This document shows positions 8,204 to 17,136 of a stretch of 33,995 bases of DNA, in pieces. Source of the DNA: Polyangiaceae bacterium (GTDB lineage Bacteria > Myxococcota_A > Polyangia > Polyangiales > Polyangiaceae). Position numbers and translations under genes: made by a program. The notes under the pieces were generated by a model. The model was not told the DNA's origin. It did no database searches and saw only the letters and a list, made by a program, of their open reading frames with translations. The DNA is taken from the NCBI GenBank assembly GCA_025937895.1, contig JAICQL010000071.1:1-33995 (forward strand), given 5' to 3'. The first letter of the stretch is position 1, and each line of letters begins with the position of its first letter.

Positions 8204-8782
8204 TCAGAGGTAGGTCACCATGCGCAACGGTAGGTGGCCCACGTCGTTGAAGGCCATCAGCGCCGCGCGCTCGCGCCCGACGCGCAGCACGCTCAGCCCG
8301 CACTGAAACGTGTCGAGCTGCCACCAGCGGTCTGCCGCGTCGCCCAGCGCGCGGCGGATCAGATAACGGATGATGTTGCCGTGTGCCACGATGAGCTCGG
8401 TGCGCGGCTTGCGCCCCGCGCGCACGAAGCGATCAAACGCCTGATCCATGCGCTGGCGGGTCTCGCGCACCTGCGCCCGGGGCGGGCGAAACTCGGGACC
8501 GAAGTGCGGTGCCACGGTGGGGATGCCCTCGCGCAGCAGCTTGCTCGCGCGGCGTGGCACATCCGGCAGGTGCTCGGCGATGATCTGCGCCGTCTCCACC
8601 GCGCGCGGCATGTCGCTGTGCCAGATCACGTCGAACGGCATGGGCGCGAGGCGCCGGCCCAGCCGCGCAGCTTGCCTCCGACCGAGTGGGGTGAGCGCTT
8701 CCAGCACGCCCCGGGCCGCGTCCGCGCTGACGTATTGGCCGTGGCGCACGAGATACAGGTTCCTGCTGGCGGGAGGCAACAT
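8204..8782 (-). CDS. Histidine phosphatase superfamily (phosphoglycerate-mutase-like) protein
   Basis: The product is 192 residues from the ATG at 8782. The frame extends to an ATG at 8875, but that would add Arg/Gly-rich sequence and run into the divergent radical SAM start, so the shorter form is chosen. YLVRHGQYV near the N-terminus is the catalytic RHG motif; WHSDMPRAVETAQIIA carries the second conserved Arg; LIVAHGNIIRYLIRRAL carries the second catalytic His. This is the PGAM/SixA/PGAM5-like core with phosphohistidine chemistry. The length suits a small phosphatase, not a glycolytic mutase. Substrate is unknown. It is transcribed away from the radical SAM gene across a 91-bp gap that must contain both promoters. 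Confidence 0.8.
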   Translation of the reverse strand: MLPPASRNLYLVRHGQYVSADAARGVLEALTPLGRRQAARLGRRLAPMPFDVIWHSDMPRAVETAQIIAEHLPDVPRRASKLLREGIPTVAPHFGPEFRPPRAQVRETRQRMDQAFDRFVRAGRKPRTELIVAHGNIIRYLIRRALGDAADRWWQLDTFQCGLSVLRVGRERAALMAFNDVGHLPLRMVTYL

Positions 8783-8873
8783 GGCCGCGGAGCATGGCCC
8801 AATCCCGGGCGTCTGCCTACCCGCCCGGCGGCTCGCCATGTTATGCCGCGGGCCCGCCCCGGTCCCCGTCGCC

Positions 8874-10967
8874 ATGAAAACCGCCCTGCTCTACCCGCCC
8901 ACGTGCGATCCCACCGCGCCGTATCTGGCCGTGCCCACGCTCAGCGGCTGGCTGCGCGCCCACGGGCACGAGGTGCTGCCCATCGACGCCAATCTGGAGG
9001 GCTGGGAGCACCTGCTCAGCGAGCGGGAGCTGCGCCGACTGGGCGGGCGCGTGCGCGAGCGCCGGCTGCAGCTGGAGCAGCTGCCCGCGCTGAGCCACAC
9101 GGACCAGCTGGCGTACGCCGCCCTGCTGGGCGCAGAGGCGGACGCCGAGAGCGCGCCGCGCGCCATCGCGGAGGCGCTCGCGGTGTTTCGTGATCCGGTG
9201 CGCTTCTATCGCCAGAGCGACTACGCCGAGGCCGTGCGCACGGTGGAGTCCGCGCAGCGCCTGATCTCTGCCGCGTATACCCCGCTGGGGCTCGACTTCG
9301 TCGCGTACCGCACCCCCTTTTCACTGATGAACCCGGGGGAGATCGCGCGCGACGCCAGCGCCGAGCGCGATCCCTTCCACCTCGCCTTCGTGGCCATTGC
9401 CGAGCGCGTGCGGGCAGCCGGGGTGCAGCTGGTCGGGCTCTCGGTGGCCTTTCCCGGCCAGATTCAGCCGGCCTTTTCGCTGGCGTACACCTTGCGCCAG
9501 CTGCTGCCCGAGCTGTACGTGACCGTGGGCGGCCCCGCGCTCACGCAGATGCTGTTGCGCCTGCAGCCCGAGGCGCTGGAGCGCGCGCTGGGCCCGTTCG
9601 ACTCGGCGGTGGCGTACGAGGGAGAGTTTGCGCTGCTGGAGTTGATCGCTCGACTCGAGCGGGGCGAGCGCCCGCGCGGCTTGATCAAGGGGCGCACGGT
9701 GGAGGACATGAGCCAGCTGCCGGGGCCAGATTTTGACGGGCTGCCGCTCGACCGCTACCTCGCGCCGGAGCTGGTCCTGCCCTACGATCCGACCCGCGGT
9801 TGCTACTGGGGCGTCTGCACCTTCTGCCACTATGGCCTGGCGCAGGTGGGTACCGCGCGGCATCGCGAGCGCCCCGTGGCACAGGTGCTCGATCAGCTGG
9901 CGGAGCTGCAGCAGAAGCACGGCACCCGCATCTTCTACTTCTCTCAGGACGCCTTTGCGCCCAGCGTGGCGCGCGCCATCTCACTGGGCATCAAGGAGCG
10001 CGGGCTGCAGCTGCGCTGGGGCACGGACATGCGGCCCGAGCGCTCGCTTTCACCCGAGCGCTGTCAGGAGCTGGTGGAGGGCGGAGCCCTGAGCGCCGCG
10101 CTGGGGGTGGAGTCCGCCGCGCCACGGGTGCTGTCCTTGATCGACAAGGGCATCAAGGTCGAGGACATGCGGCGCGTGATCCAGAACCTCTCGGAGGCCG
10201 GCATGGCGGTGGAGGCCATGTGCTTCTCGGATTTCCCCACCGAGAGCTATCGCGAGGCGCTGGCCACCATCGAGCTGGTGCGCGAGCTCACGCCGCACCT
10301 GGCGCTGTTCATCCTGGGCCGCTTTGATCTGACCCACGGCTCCTTGGTGGCGCAGAAGCCGGGCGAGTTCGGCATCAAGGAGGTGTGGCACATCGAGGGC
10401 GACGAGCTGCAGACTGGCCTCTTCTTCCAGGAGCGTGAGAGCAAGAAGACGGAGCGCCAGCGCGCCCAGATCGAGGGGCTGGTGGCTGACATCTCCGCGC
10501 GCTGGCGCCTGCGGCGCTATCCGTGGGCGGGCGCGCTGTCGACGGCGCACACCATGCTCAGCTACGCGCGCTTCGGCAAGACCGCCTTCCGCGACGTGCG
10601 GCACGCGCCCGAGCCCGCGCGCCCGGCGCAGCGGCCCGTGCTGGTGCACACGCGCTATGACGTGGCCGCCGTGGAGGAGCAGAGCAACGCCTTTGAAGCC
10701 GGCATCTGGCACGAGCTGGTGCAGGTGCGCCGCAAGGTGACGCGCGCCGACTACGAGGAGCTCGCCGCGCAGGCAGCGCTGGTTCGCCCCGCTCCCGGCA
10801 CCTGGCGCTGCCTGCCGGGAGAAGCACCCGAGCGCGTGCCCGGACCGGCGCAGGGGCGCCGCCAGTCCCACGCCCCCAACTCGGCGAAGCTCCACCAGCA
10901 GCAGGGCCGCTCGCAGCAGGGCCGCTCGCGGCAGGGCCGTTCAGCCCGCCGCCGCGCCGTGCCCTGA
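8874..10967 (+). CDS. B12-binding-type radical SAM protein
   Basis: The product is 697 residues from the ATG at 8874, chosen because MKTALLYPPTCDPTAPYLA is the usual N-terminal start of this class; the open frame continues upstream but overlaps the phosphatase gene antisense. The N-terminal about 230 residues resemble a cobalamin-binding Rossmann domain with an insert. The radical SAM motif is RGCYWGVCTFC, with Cys310, Cys315 and Cys318, spaced CX4CX2C and not the commoner CX3CX2C. The barrel continues with FYFSQDAFAPS and ALGVESAAPRVL. The family uses S-adenosylmethionine and a 4Fe-4S cluster for radical chemistry, often methylation when B12-dependent. The C-terminus is a basic low-complexity tail with three QGRS repeats. 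The stop lies 2 bp from the stop of the convergent amylase gene. Substrate unknown. Confidence 0.8.
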   Translation: MKTALLYPPTCDPTAPYLAVPTLSGWLRAHGHEVLPIDANLEGWEHLLSERELRRLGGRVRERRLQLEQLPALSHTDQLAYAALLGAEADAESAPRAIAEALAVFRDPVRFYRQSDYAEAVRTVESAQRLISAAYTPLGLDFVAYRTPFSLMNPGEIARDASAERDPFHLAFVAIAERVRAAGVQLVGLSVAFPGQIQPAFSLAYTLRQLLPELYVTVGGPALTQMLLRLQPEALERALGPFDSAVAYEGEFALLELIARLERGERPRGLIKGRTVEDMSQLPGPDFDGLPLDRYLAPELVLPYDPTRGCYWGVCTFCHYGLAQVGTARHRERPVAQVLDQLAELQQKHGTRIFYFSQDAFAPSVARAISLGIKERGLQLRWGTDMRPERSLSPERCQELVEGGALSAALGVESAAPRVLSLIDKGIKVEDMRRVIQNLSEAGMAVEAMCFSDFPTESYREALATIELVRELTPHLALFILGRFDLTHGSLVAQKPGEFGIKEVWHIEGDELQTGLFFQERESKKTERQRAQIEGLVADISARWRLRRYPWAGALSTAHTMLSYARFGKTAFRDVRHAPEPARPAQRPVLVHTRYDVAAVEEQSNAFEAGIWHELVQVRRKVTRADYEELAAQAALVRPAPGTWRCLPGEAPERVPGPAQGRRQSHAPNSAKLHQQQGRSQQGRSRQGRSARRRAVP
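10899..10943 (+). repeat. In-frame 15-bp tandem repeat (QQGRS x3)
   Basis: Three 15-bp units encode QQGRS, QQGRS and RQGRS at the basic C-terminal tail of the radical SAM protein. The first two are identical in DNA. Confidence 0.85.
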
Positions 10968-10969
10968 CG

Positions 10970-12829
10970 TCACTCCTCCCAGATGTCGCGCCACTTTGCG
11001 GCGCCAGCCTCGGGCACCATGCGCCGTCGCGTCGTTCGATTTTCGCGCCGCGGAATGCCCCCCTCTCCGTCTTCGCGAAAGATGGCGTACTTGTACGTGA
11101 TCTGCTTGCCCGCGCTCTGCTCCAGCGCCAGCCCACCCTGCCAGGTGTTGCCGTTGATGTACTCCAGCTTGAACGCCTGACCTTCGTTCCAGCCGCCGAG
11201 CTCCGGCGCGTTGCCGAGCACGGCCACGTATTCACCCGGCTGCGTGGGGCAGCCGTTGACCTGGAAGGTAACCACGGCCTCTCCCCGCGAGGGCGCCGCG
11301 TCATACGCCAGCACCAGCGCCTCTCCTGCGCCTAGCTCCAGGCCGCTGACGTGCCCGTCGCGCACCGTGAAGGTGCGCCCGGTGAGCACGCAGGTGTGAT
11401 TGCCGTCCGGCAGATCCGTCTGCACCCGCTCCAGCAAGGTCGCTCCGCCGCGGTTCAGCGCCACGAAGCAGCGCGCGTCGCGGTACTGGCGGCTGAAGCA
11501 ATACACGTCCGGGGTCAAATGGCGGGGCCACTGGCTGCCGAACTGCACGGCGATGTTGCCCTTGCGCACGCGCGAGAGCCGCTGCACCAGCTGATACAGC
11601 GGCGCGCTGGTGTCCCAGGAGCTCATCATCGGGCGGTTGTAGGGATCATTGCCGCCGTTCGTGTCGTCGTGCAGGCACTGCTCCACCCCGTAGTACAGGC
11701 AAGGGATGCCCCGGCAGGTGAGGATGAGCGTGAGCGCCAGCCGCAACATGCTCTCGTTGGCTCCCAGCGACTGCAGGCGAGGCATGTCGTGGTTTTCGAA
11801 GAACGTGACCAGCTCGGTGGCGCAGCGGTATTTGCCGTCCTGGTCGAAGATGGCCACCACCTCCTCGAAGCCGCGCTCGGCACCCTGGCCCAGCGCCGCG
11901 CGGATGGCGGTGCACAACCCAAAGTCGAGAATGCTCATGCCGGACAGGTTGGCGAACTCGACCGAGCGCTCGTCGCTCGGGTGGCTGTAGATCCACTCGC
12001 CGAACATGAACACGTCGGGGCGCTCGCTCACCATGTCCGAGGTGAACTCCTGCCAGAACCAGATGGGCATGTGCTTGACCGTGTCGATGCGCAGCGCATC
12101 GATGCCCTTCTTCAGCCAGCCGCGGATCGCGCTCTTGACGTAGTTGCGATAGTCCGGGTTGTTCTCGTTGAAGGTGGCCAGCCCCGCCAGCTCGCAGTTA
12201 TGCACCTGCCACTCGCTCTGCCAGTCCTGAACGGGGCCGTAGTGATGGTACCAGTTGTTCTTGTCGTCGTGAAAATCCGCGATCAGCTTGCCATCGTCAA
12301 ACAGCTGGCCCTTCACGCCCGAGGCATCGGGGGAGCTGTGGTTACAGACGATGTCGAGCACCATCTTCATCTCGCGGCCGTGCAGGTCGGCAATCAGGCG
12401 ATCGAGAGTGGTGTCGTTGCGCGTGAACACGCGCACCTCGTCTTGCCCTGAAACCCAGCGCGCGTGGATGCGCTTGAAGTCGCGTGTCCAGTAGCCGTGG
12501 ATGGGCGCCGAGTCCCACACCATCGCTTCCACCTGCTCGAACAGCGGGGTCAGCCACAGCGCCGTCACGCCCATGCCGGACAGATAGTCCAGCTTGTCGA
12601 TCACTCCCTGCAGATCACCGCCCCAGTATTTGCCCCAGTTCTTGCGCTCGGGGTCGTGCAGCTCCGGGTCCAGCCCTGCGTTGTTGTTGGGATCTCCGTC
12701 GTGAAAGCGGTCGACGACGATGAAGTAGATGATATCCCCGCGAAACTCGATGTCGGTCACGCCGGCTGGCACCCCCAGCGCTTCCGCGGCCTGGTTCTCG
12801 ATCGGATTTTCGCTCGCCTGTGGCTTCAT
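10970..12829 (-). CDS. GH13 alpha-amylase family protein with C-terminal CBM20 starch-binding domain
   Basis: The product is 619 residues from the ATG at 12829 (an ATG at 12871 would add 14). The GH13 barrel covers about residues 20-440. It has the nucleophile Asp249 in GIDALRIDTVKH, the acid/base Glu278 in FMFGEWI and the third Asp348 in FFENHD. FIVVDRFHDGDPNNN is the first conserved block. A C-terminal beta domain follows, then a CBM20-type starch-binding domain (about 520-605, with GNAPELGGWN and ITYKYAIF). The layout resembles CGTases and maltogenic amylases. No signal peptide is visible, so it may act on intracellular glycogen or leave by another route. The gene is convergent with the radical SAM gene. 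Confidence 0.88.
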   Translation of the reverse strand: MKPQASENPIENQAAEALGVPAGVTDIEFRGDIIYFIVVDRFHDGDPNNNAGLDPELHDPERKNWGKYWGGDLQGVIDKLDYLSGMGVTALWLTPLFEQVEAMVWDSAPIHGYWTRDFKRIHARWVSGQDEVRVFTRNDTTLDRLIADLHGREMKMVLDIVCNHSSPDASGVKGQLFDDGKLIADFHDDKNNWYHHYGPVQDWQSEWQVHNCELAGLATFNENNPDYRNYVKSAIRGWLKKGIDALRIDTVKHMPIWFWQEFTSDMVSERPDVFMFGEWIYSHPSDERSVEFANLSGMSILDFGLCTAIRAALGQGAERGFEEVVAIFDQDGKYRCATELVTFFENHDMPRLQSLGANESMLRLALTLILTCRGIPCLYYGVEQCLHDDTNGGNDPYNRPMMSSWDTSAPLYQLVQRLSRVRKGNIAVQFGSQWPRHLTPDVYCFSRQYRDARCFVALNRGGATLLERVQTDLPDGNHTCVLTGRTFTVRDGHVSGLELGAGEALVLAYDAAPSRGEAVVTFQVNGCPTQPGEYVAVLGNAPELGGWNEGQAFKLEYINGNTWQGGLALEQSAGKQITYKYAIFREDGEGGIPRRENRTTRRRMVPEAGAAKWRDIWEE

Positions 12830-13121
12830 GCCCGGCGCCTGATGCAAGTTCCTCGCCGCGTCGTGCCGCATGCAAACCCGGCACGGGGCACGCCGCTGCC
12901 GTGGCGGCGCGCCTCACTGCTCCAATTTGCCCGACGAGATTTGCCTACCCGCCGCGAGCAGCCACCAAGTTCGATAGGCGGTAGCGAACTCAGCCTGCTA
13001 CCAGCGCTCGAGCGTCAGCCTGCGCTCAGGTCAGCCTGCGCTCGCTTCGGAGCTGAGCCGCATCGTGTATTCGTGCGCCCTCTCGGCGATCACGCGAAAG
13101 CCGCAGCGCGCAGGACCGGGG
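12830..13121. other. Intergenic region with 14-bp direct repeat
   Basis: Upstream of the amylase and downstream of a lipoprotein gene. GTCAGCCTGCGCTC occurs at 13014-13027 and again at 13030-13043. No convincing gene or promoter was found. Confidence 0.5.
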
Positions 13122-13772
13122 TCAAAACTTCAGGCCCCGGCAATACGCGCTGTCAGAGACGCTGTGATCCCCTGGCAGCGCTTGCACGGGCGAGCGACAC
13201 AGCAGCTTCCACGAGCCCTCGAAGGCGGCCACCAGGTTGAAGCTGGCGCCCGACTCGTCCAGCTTGCCGGGCTCGCTGTCCTGAAACATCTCCACCTCCA
13301 GGCTGCCCGAGATGCTGCCGTCGCCGGCCAGGGTGACCTCCAGGCTGCCGCTTCCGGACGAATAACTCTGCCTCTCCAGGTAGGCCTGGGCGAACGCCGC
13401 GGAGTTACCCGGTGGCCCGATCTCGGTGCGGTGCACGCCCACCACGTTCTCCACTCCCAGGACTGCCAGCTGAAAGGTCACCAGGTTGCTGGTGCCCTCA
13501 TAGACGGCGGTGACCACGAGGTTGGCGACGGGGTTCTGCTCGCGTACCTCGAGCTGTGCTCCGCCGCTCAGCTGCGTGCCTTCGCCAGCGATCGTCAGGT
13601 GCACCTCGCTCTCTGCGTCCAGGAGCGATTTACTCTCCCCGTCCGCCTCGGCGGTGCTGCCCTCGACGCCGTCTGCAGGCTGCGCCTCCGCTGGTTGCTC
13701 TCCCTCCGGCTCGCCTCCGCCGCAGGCGACCAGAACAAACCCAAACAAACTCAACCAGGTGCGGCTCAACAT
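13122..13772 (-). CDS. Putative lipoprotein, function unknown
   Basis: The product is 216 residues from the ATG at 13772. The open frame extends to 14135, but only this start gives a clean lipoprotein signal peptide: MLSRTWLSLFGFVLVAC, with Cys17 as the likely lipidated residue. An acidic Glu/Pro/Ala/Asp-rich linker of about 35 residues follows. The rest is beta-rich (VANLVVTAVYEG, SLEVTLAGDGSISGSLEVEMF) with paired cysteines near the C-terminus, and probably folds as a small beta domain outside the membrane. I do not recognise a family. It is divergent from the VWA lipoprotein across about 205 bp, so the two may share a regulatory region. Confidence 0.65.
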   Translation of the reverse strand: MLSRTWLSLFGFVLVACGGGEPEGEQPAEAQPADGVEGSTAEADGESKSLLDAESEVHLTIAGEGTQLSGGAQLEVREQNPVANLVVTAVYEGTSNLVTFQLAVLGVENVVGVHRTEIGPPGNSAAFAQAYLERQSYSSGSGSLEVTLAGDGSISGSLEVEMFQDSEPGKLDESGASFNLVAAFEGSWKLLCRSPVQALPGDHSVSDSAYCRGLKF

Positions 13773-13977
13773 CCCGTTCACCCTAACAGAGCCCCCGCGG
13801 CCTCGCCACGCCGGCAACCGCACCCGCGCGAGAGCATTTCCGTGCTCGCTTTCTTTTGCCGCTCCTCCTCTACCTGCACTGTCACGGCGTCGGGCACGGG
13901 CCGCGCCGGGGTCTGATACAGTGGCGGCCGGCGTGTCTGGAGTGATGCAAGGGCCGAGGCTGCCGTATCGAGCAAGG

Positions 13978-15033
13978 ATGCGTGGCGCGCTGAGTCTGCT
14001 GCTCGTGGCCAGCTGGGCGTGCGGCTCGCGCTCGGGGATGGACGGCGCGGGCCCCGCGCGCGAACAGCTGGCGATCGCGCCAGAGGCGCCAGGGGAGCTG
14101 GCTCCGCCCGAGCAGCGCGGCTGCGTCGACTTCACGCGCAGCTACAACTCGGTGCCGCCCAGCGTGCTGCTGCTCATCGATCAGTCGCAGAGCATGTCTT
14201 TTCAGTTTGGCGACAGCACCCGCTGGCAGGTGCTGCGCGACGCCATCGTGGACCCGGAGCAAGGGCTGCTGGCCTCGCTCGATCCGAGCGCACGCATCGG
14301 GCTCATGCTGTACACGGGGCGCGGTGGCTTCAACAGCCCACTGGGTTGCCCGATCTTGACCCACGTGGAGGCGCAGTTTGGCAACGTGCCTGCAGTGCGC
14401 GAGGCGTACCTGGAGGCAGGGCCGCTGATCGGTGGCGACACGCCCACGGGCGAGAGCATCGCGCAGGCAGCGGCCGCGCTCGCCGCCCTGGGTGGCTCCG
14501 GTCCGCGCTACATCCTGCTCGCCACCGACGGCGAGCCGGACACCTGCACGCAGCCCAAGCCGTCGGCGGGCTTGCCGCAGGCGCTGCAGGCGGCGCGCGA
14601 CGCCTTCGCTCAGGGCATCCGGGTGCACGTGCTGGGCGTCTCGGACGGGCTCGGCGCCTGGCGCCTGCAGCAGCTGGCCAACGCCGGCGCGGGCAAGCCT
14701 GCAGAGCTGGAGTACGGCGTGGACGCGGACGCGGAGGAGCCGCTGTCGGCCAGCAGCGATCCGCGCGAGCTCGCCAACCAGCTGCGCGGCATCATCGGCG
14801 ACGCGCGCAGCTGCACCGTGGAGCTCGGCACCGTGGTGGGCAGCGAGCGCTTGCTCGAGGGCCGGCTGACCCTGGACGGCCAGCAGCTGAACCATGATGA
14901 GCGCGACGGCTGGACCTTCCTCGATGATGAGACACTGCGCATCCACGGCGCTGCCTGCGACAAGATCCTGGACGATGGCGAGCGGCTGCAGGTGCGCTTT
15001 CCCTGCACGACGGACCTCGCTCCGCCCCGCTAG
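13978..15033 (+). CDS. VWA-domain lipoprotein
   Basis: The product is 351 residues from the ATG at 13978; an in-frame ATG at 13945 would add 11 residues. The leader MRGALSLLLVASWAC places a lipidation Cys at residue 15. A von Willebrand factor A domain follows (about 60-260), with the metal-binding MIDAS motif DQSQS (Asp68, Ser70, Ser72) and ILLATDGEPD as the later acidic site. The C-terminal about 80 residues carry cysteines and strands typical of secreted myxobacterial VWA proteins. VWA domains bind metal and protein partners; the partner is unknown. Neighbours give no clear pathway. Confidence 0.8.
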   Translation: MRGALSLLLVASWACGSRSGMDGAGPAREQLAIAPEAPGELAPPEQRGCVDFTRSYNSVPPSVLLLIDQSQSMSFQFGDSTRWQVLRDAIVDPEQGLLASLDPSARIGLMLYTGRGGFNSPLGCPILTHVEAQFGNVPAVREAYLEAGPLIGGDTPTGESIAQAAAALAALGGSGPRYILLATDGEPDTCTQPKPSAGLPQALQAARDAFAQGIRVHVLGVSDGLGAWRLQQLANAGAGKPAELEYGVDADAEEPLSASSDPRELANQLRGIIGDARSCTVELGTVVGSERLLEGRLTLDGQQLNHDERDGWTFLDDETLRIHGAACDKILDDGERLQVRFPCTTDLAPPR

Positions 15034-15099
15034 CCCGCTCCCGTTTAGCTTGCTCCGCCAGACTGCCGTGCCCAGCGAGGCCACCCTGAACCCCACCCT

Positions 15100-16011
15100 A
15101 TGAGATTCTCCGATCGACACGTCGCCCAGTGGCGCGAAGAGGGCTTCGTCATCCTCGAGCGCTTCTTCGAAAAATCAGAATATGAGCCGGTGCTGCAGGA
15201 TTTCGAGGTCCTGTACGAGGCTGCGGGCAAGCCCGAGCCCAGTGGCGCCGCCCTGAAAGAGGTCAACGACGTGCGCGCCAACCGGATGTTGCAGTTCAAG
15301 AACATCCATGTCCTGCCCTACGAGGGCTCCAGCGCCATCAACCTGATCTCGCTGCACCCGGCCCTGATCGAGCTGGCGCGCGCCCTGCTCGGGGTGAGTG
15401 ACGTGCGGCTGTATCAGTCGCACACCTGGGCCAAGTTCACCGGTGAAGCGGACTACGATCAGGACTTTCACTGTGACTATGGCAACCACACCTTGCTCGT
15501 GCCCTCGGATGAGCCCGAGCTGCGCACCGTCGATTTCATCCTGTACCTGACGGACGTGAGCAAGGCGCACGGAGCGCTGCGCTACGTCACCAGGCCCGAT
15601 GTGCTGGCGGCGCTCGGGCGTCCGGCGCTCTCGGACTTCACCGAGCAGGGACAGGCCGCGCTGCGCCAGCGCGAGCGCGCGGTGGAGGTGCCTGCGGGCT
15701 CCATCCTGGCCCACGGCATCGACACCGTGCACCGCGGCAGCAATCTGACCGCCCCGAACGGCCGCCGCTTCTCGATGACCATCGGCTACAAGGCAGCCGG
15801 CAGCGACCACATCGGCTTCCACACCTGGCAGGCCACCCGCGGCCGGCCCTGGCACATCGTGTTCGAGCATGCCAGCCCCGAGCAACTCGCCTGCCTCGGA
15901 GTGCCCCGTCCGGGCGATCGCTACTGGACGGCGCGCACCCTGGAGCTCTGCCAAGCCCGCTGGCCTGGCTGGAACCTGGAGCCCTACCGGGCCGCGCTGC
16001 CGCGCTTCTAG
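15100..16011 (+). CDS. Phytanoyl-CoA dioxygenase (PhyH) family Fe(II)/2-oxoglutarate oxygenase
   Basis: The product is 303 residues, close to the usual length. The start MRFSDRHVAQWREEGFVIL is typical of PhyH proteins. Metal ligands are His124 and Asp126 in DFHCDYGNH and a distal His211 in DTVHRGSN. GRRFSMTIGY a few residues later carries the Arg expected to bind 2-oxoglutarate. The family hydroxylates small molecules or lipids using Fe(II), oxygen and 2-oxoglutarate. It lies 66 bp after the VWA gene and 51 bp before an unrecognised gene on the same strand, so an operon is possible. Substrate unknown. Confidence 0.85.
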   Translation: MRFSDRHVAQWREEGFVILERFFEKSEYEPVLQDFEVLYEAAGKPEPSGAALKEVNDVRANRMLQFKNIHVLPYEGSSAINLISLHPALIELARALLGVSDVRLYQSHTWAKFTGEADYDQDFHCDYGNHTLLVPSDEPELRTVDFILYLTDVSKAHGALRYVTRPDVLAALGRPALSDFTEQGQAALRQRERAVEVPAGSILAHGIDTVHRGSNLTAPNGRRFSMTIGYKAAGSDHIGFHTWQATRGRPWHIVFEHASPEQLACLGVPRPGDRYWTARTLELCQARWPGWNLEPYRAALPRF

Positions 16012-16062
16012 CCGGCGCGACTCGCGCTTCCATCGCGCGCGGCTGCCGCGTAAAGAGGCGGC

Positions 16063-17136
16063 ATGCCAAGCCTGCGCCACGAGCCCATCGCGCTGCAGAT
16101 CGCCCAGCAGGTCTCGCTGGACGCGCTGCTACCTGCCGGCGTGCTCGACCGCATGCGGCTCGCGCAGGAGGCGCGCGAGCGGGGCGAGATCGATCCCGAC
16201 GATCTCGACTGGGATGACTTTGACGGGGTCGATGAGCTCTCGCTGGATGAAGCCCTGGAGCGGGCGGAGCAGGAGCCCTCCGCCGAGGAGCTCGAGCGCC
16301 GGCGGGAGCTGGCGAAAGAACCACCGTTGCCGGAGGACGTGCGGCGCTTCATGTGGCACTACCGTGCGCTCACCAGCGCCGCGTACGACCTGATCGGTGG
16401 CCCACAGCTCGACCGCCTCGCGCGCCTGTACGATAGGCTGGAGCAGGAGCTGAAGCCGAGCGGGCCGCCGGAGAGCCCGGTGTACGAGTCGTATGCCGTG
16501 CAGCACGTGCTGTCGGACGTGCAGGTGGGGCTGGCGCGCGAGACACCGTATTCCGTGCTGGCGCGGCTGCTGCAGGGCGACCCGGAGCGAGCGTCTCTCC
16601 TGGAGCTGGCGCGCTCGCTCGCCGATTCTCACCAGGATCTGTATCGCGTGCTCGCGGTGCAGGGCAGCCATGCCGAGCTGCAGCGGCTGCGCGACGGCAG
16701 CCCACTCTCCGTGCGGACCATCAGCGAATTTCTGCAGCCGGAAGACCGCCTGCTCGCCCGCCTGCTGCCGTTCGAGGGCGCGACGTACCTGGCCGACGCG
16801 CCGTACCTGCTGCAGGCCTCCGGCGATGAGTGGCTGACGTATCTGGCTCGAGTGGCTGGTGATGCTGCTGCGGCTGCCGGTGAGGCCAGCGCGGCGCGGC
16901 AGGCGCGGCCCGCCGCGCAGGCGCGGCTCAGCCCCAAGCAGCGCTCGCGCCTGCGCCAGCAGCGGCAACGAGCGGAGCGCGCGCAGACGCCGGAGCTGGC
17001 CCTGCTACGGCACCTGAAGTTCGGCAGCTCCGAGCGCTTCTGGCTCGACTTCATCGTGGAGCACTACGCGGGTCAGCGCGACGGTATCGCTTGCCTGGCG
17101 GGGGTGCCGCGGCTCACGGGGGCGGCGGCCGGGTAG
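16063..17136 (+). CDS. Conserved-looking hypothetical protein
   Basis: The product is 357 residues and I do not recognise a family. It is mostly helical, very acidic in the first 90 residues (DPDDLDWDDFDGVDELS), and has no signal peptide or transmembrane segment, so it should be cytosolic. A central region (about 95-260) has regular Leu/Arg heptads. Then comes an Ala/Arg-rich linker (SAARQARPAAQARLSPKQRS) and a C-terminal block ending EHYAGQRDGIACL. Codon use matches its neighbours and the frame is strongly GC-biased, supporting a real gene. Its 3' end overlaps the hybrid kinase gene by 23 bp, tail to tail. Confidence 0.65.
   Translation: MPSLRHEPIALQIAQQVSLDALLPAGVLDRMRLAQEARERGEIDPDDLDWDDFDGVDELSLDEALERAEQEPSAEELERRRELAKEPPLPEDVRRFMWHYRALTSAAYDLIGGPQLDRLARLYDRLEQELKPSGPPESPVYESYAVQHVLSDVQVGLARETPYSVLARLLQGDPERASLLELARSLADSHQDLYRVLAVQGSHAELQRLRDGSPLSVRTISEFLQPEDRLLARLLPFEGATYLADAPYLLQASGDEWLTYLARVAGDAAAAAGEASAARQARPAAQARLSPKQRSRLRQQRQRAERAQTPELALLRHLKFGSSERFWLDFIVEHYAGQRDGIACLAGVPRLTGAAAG

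Noticed and set aside
11351..12451. 366-residue plus-strand frame opposite the amylase
   Set aside because: It is antisense to conserved GH13 catalytic regions and has no recognisable domain.
13882..15120. 412-residue minus-strand frame opposite the VWA gene
   Set aside because: Shadow of the VWA domain; low-complexity Arg/Ala/Gln sequence.
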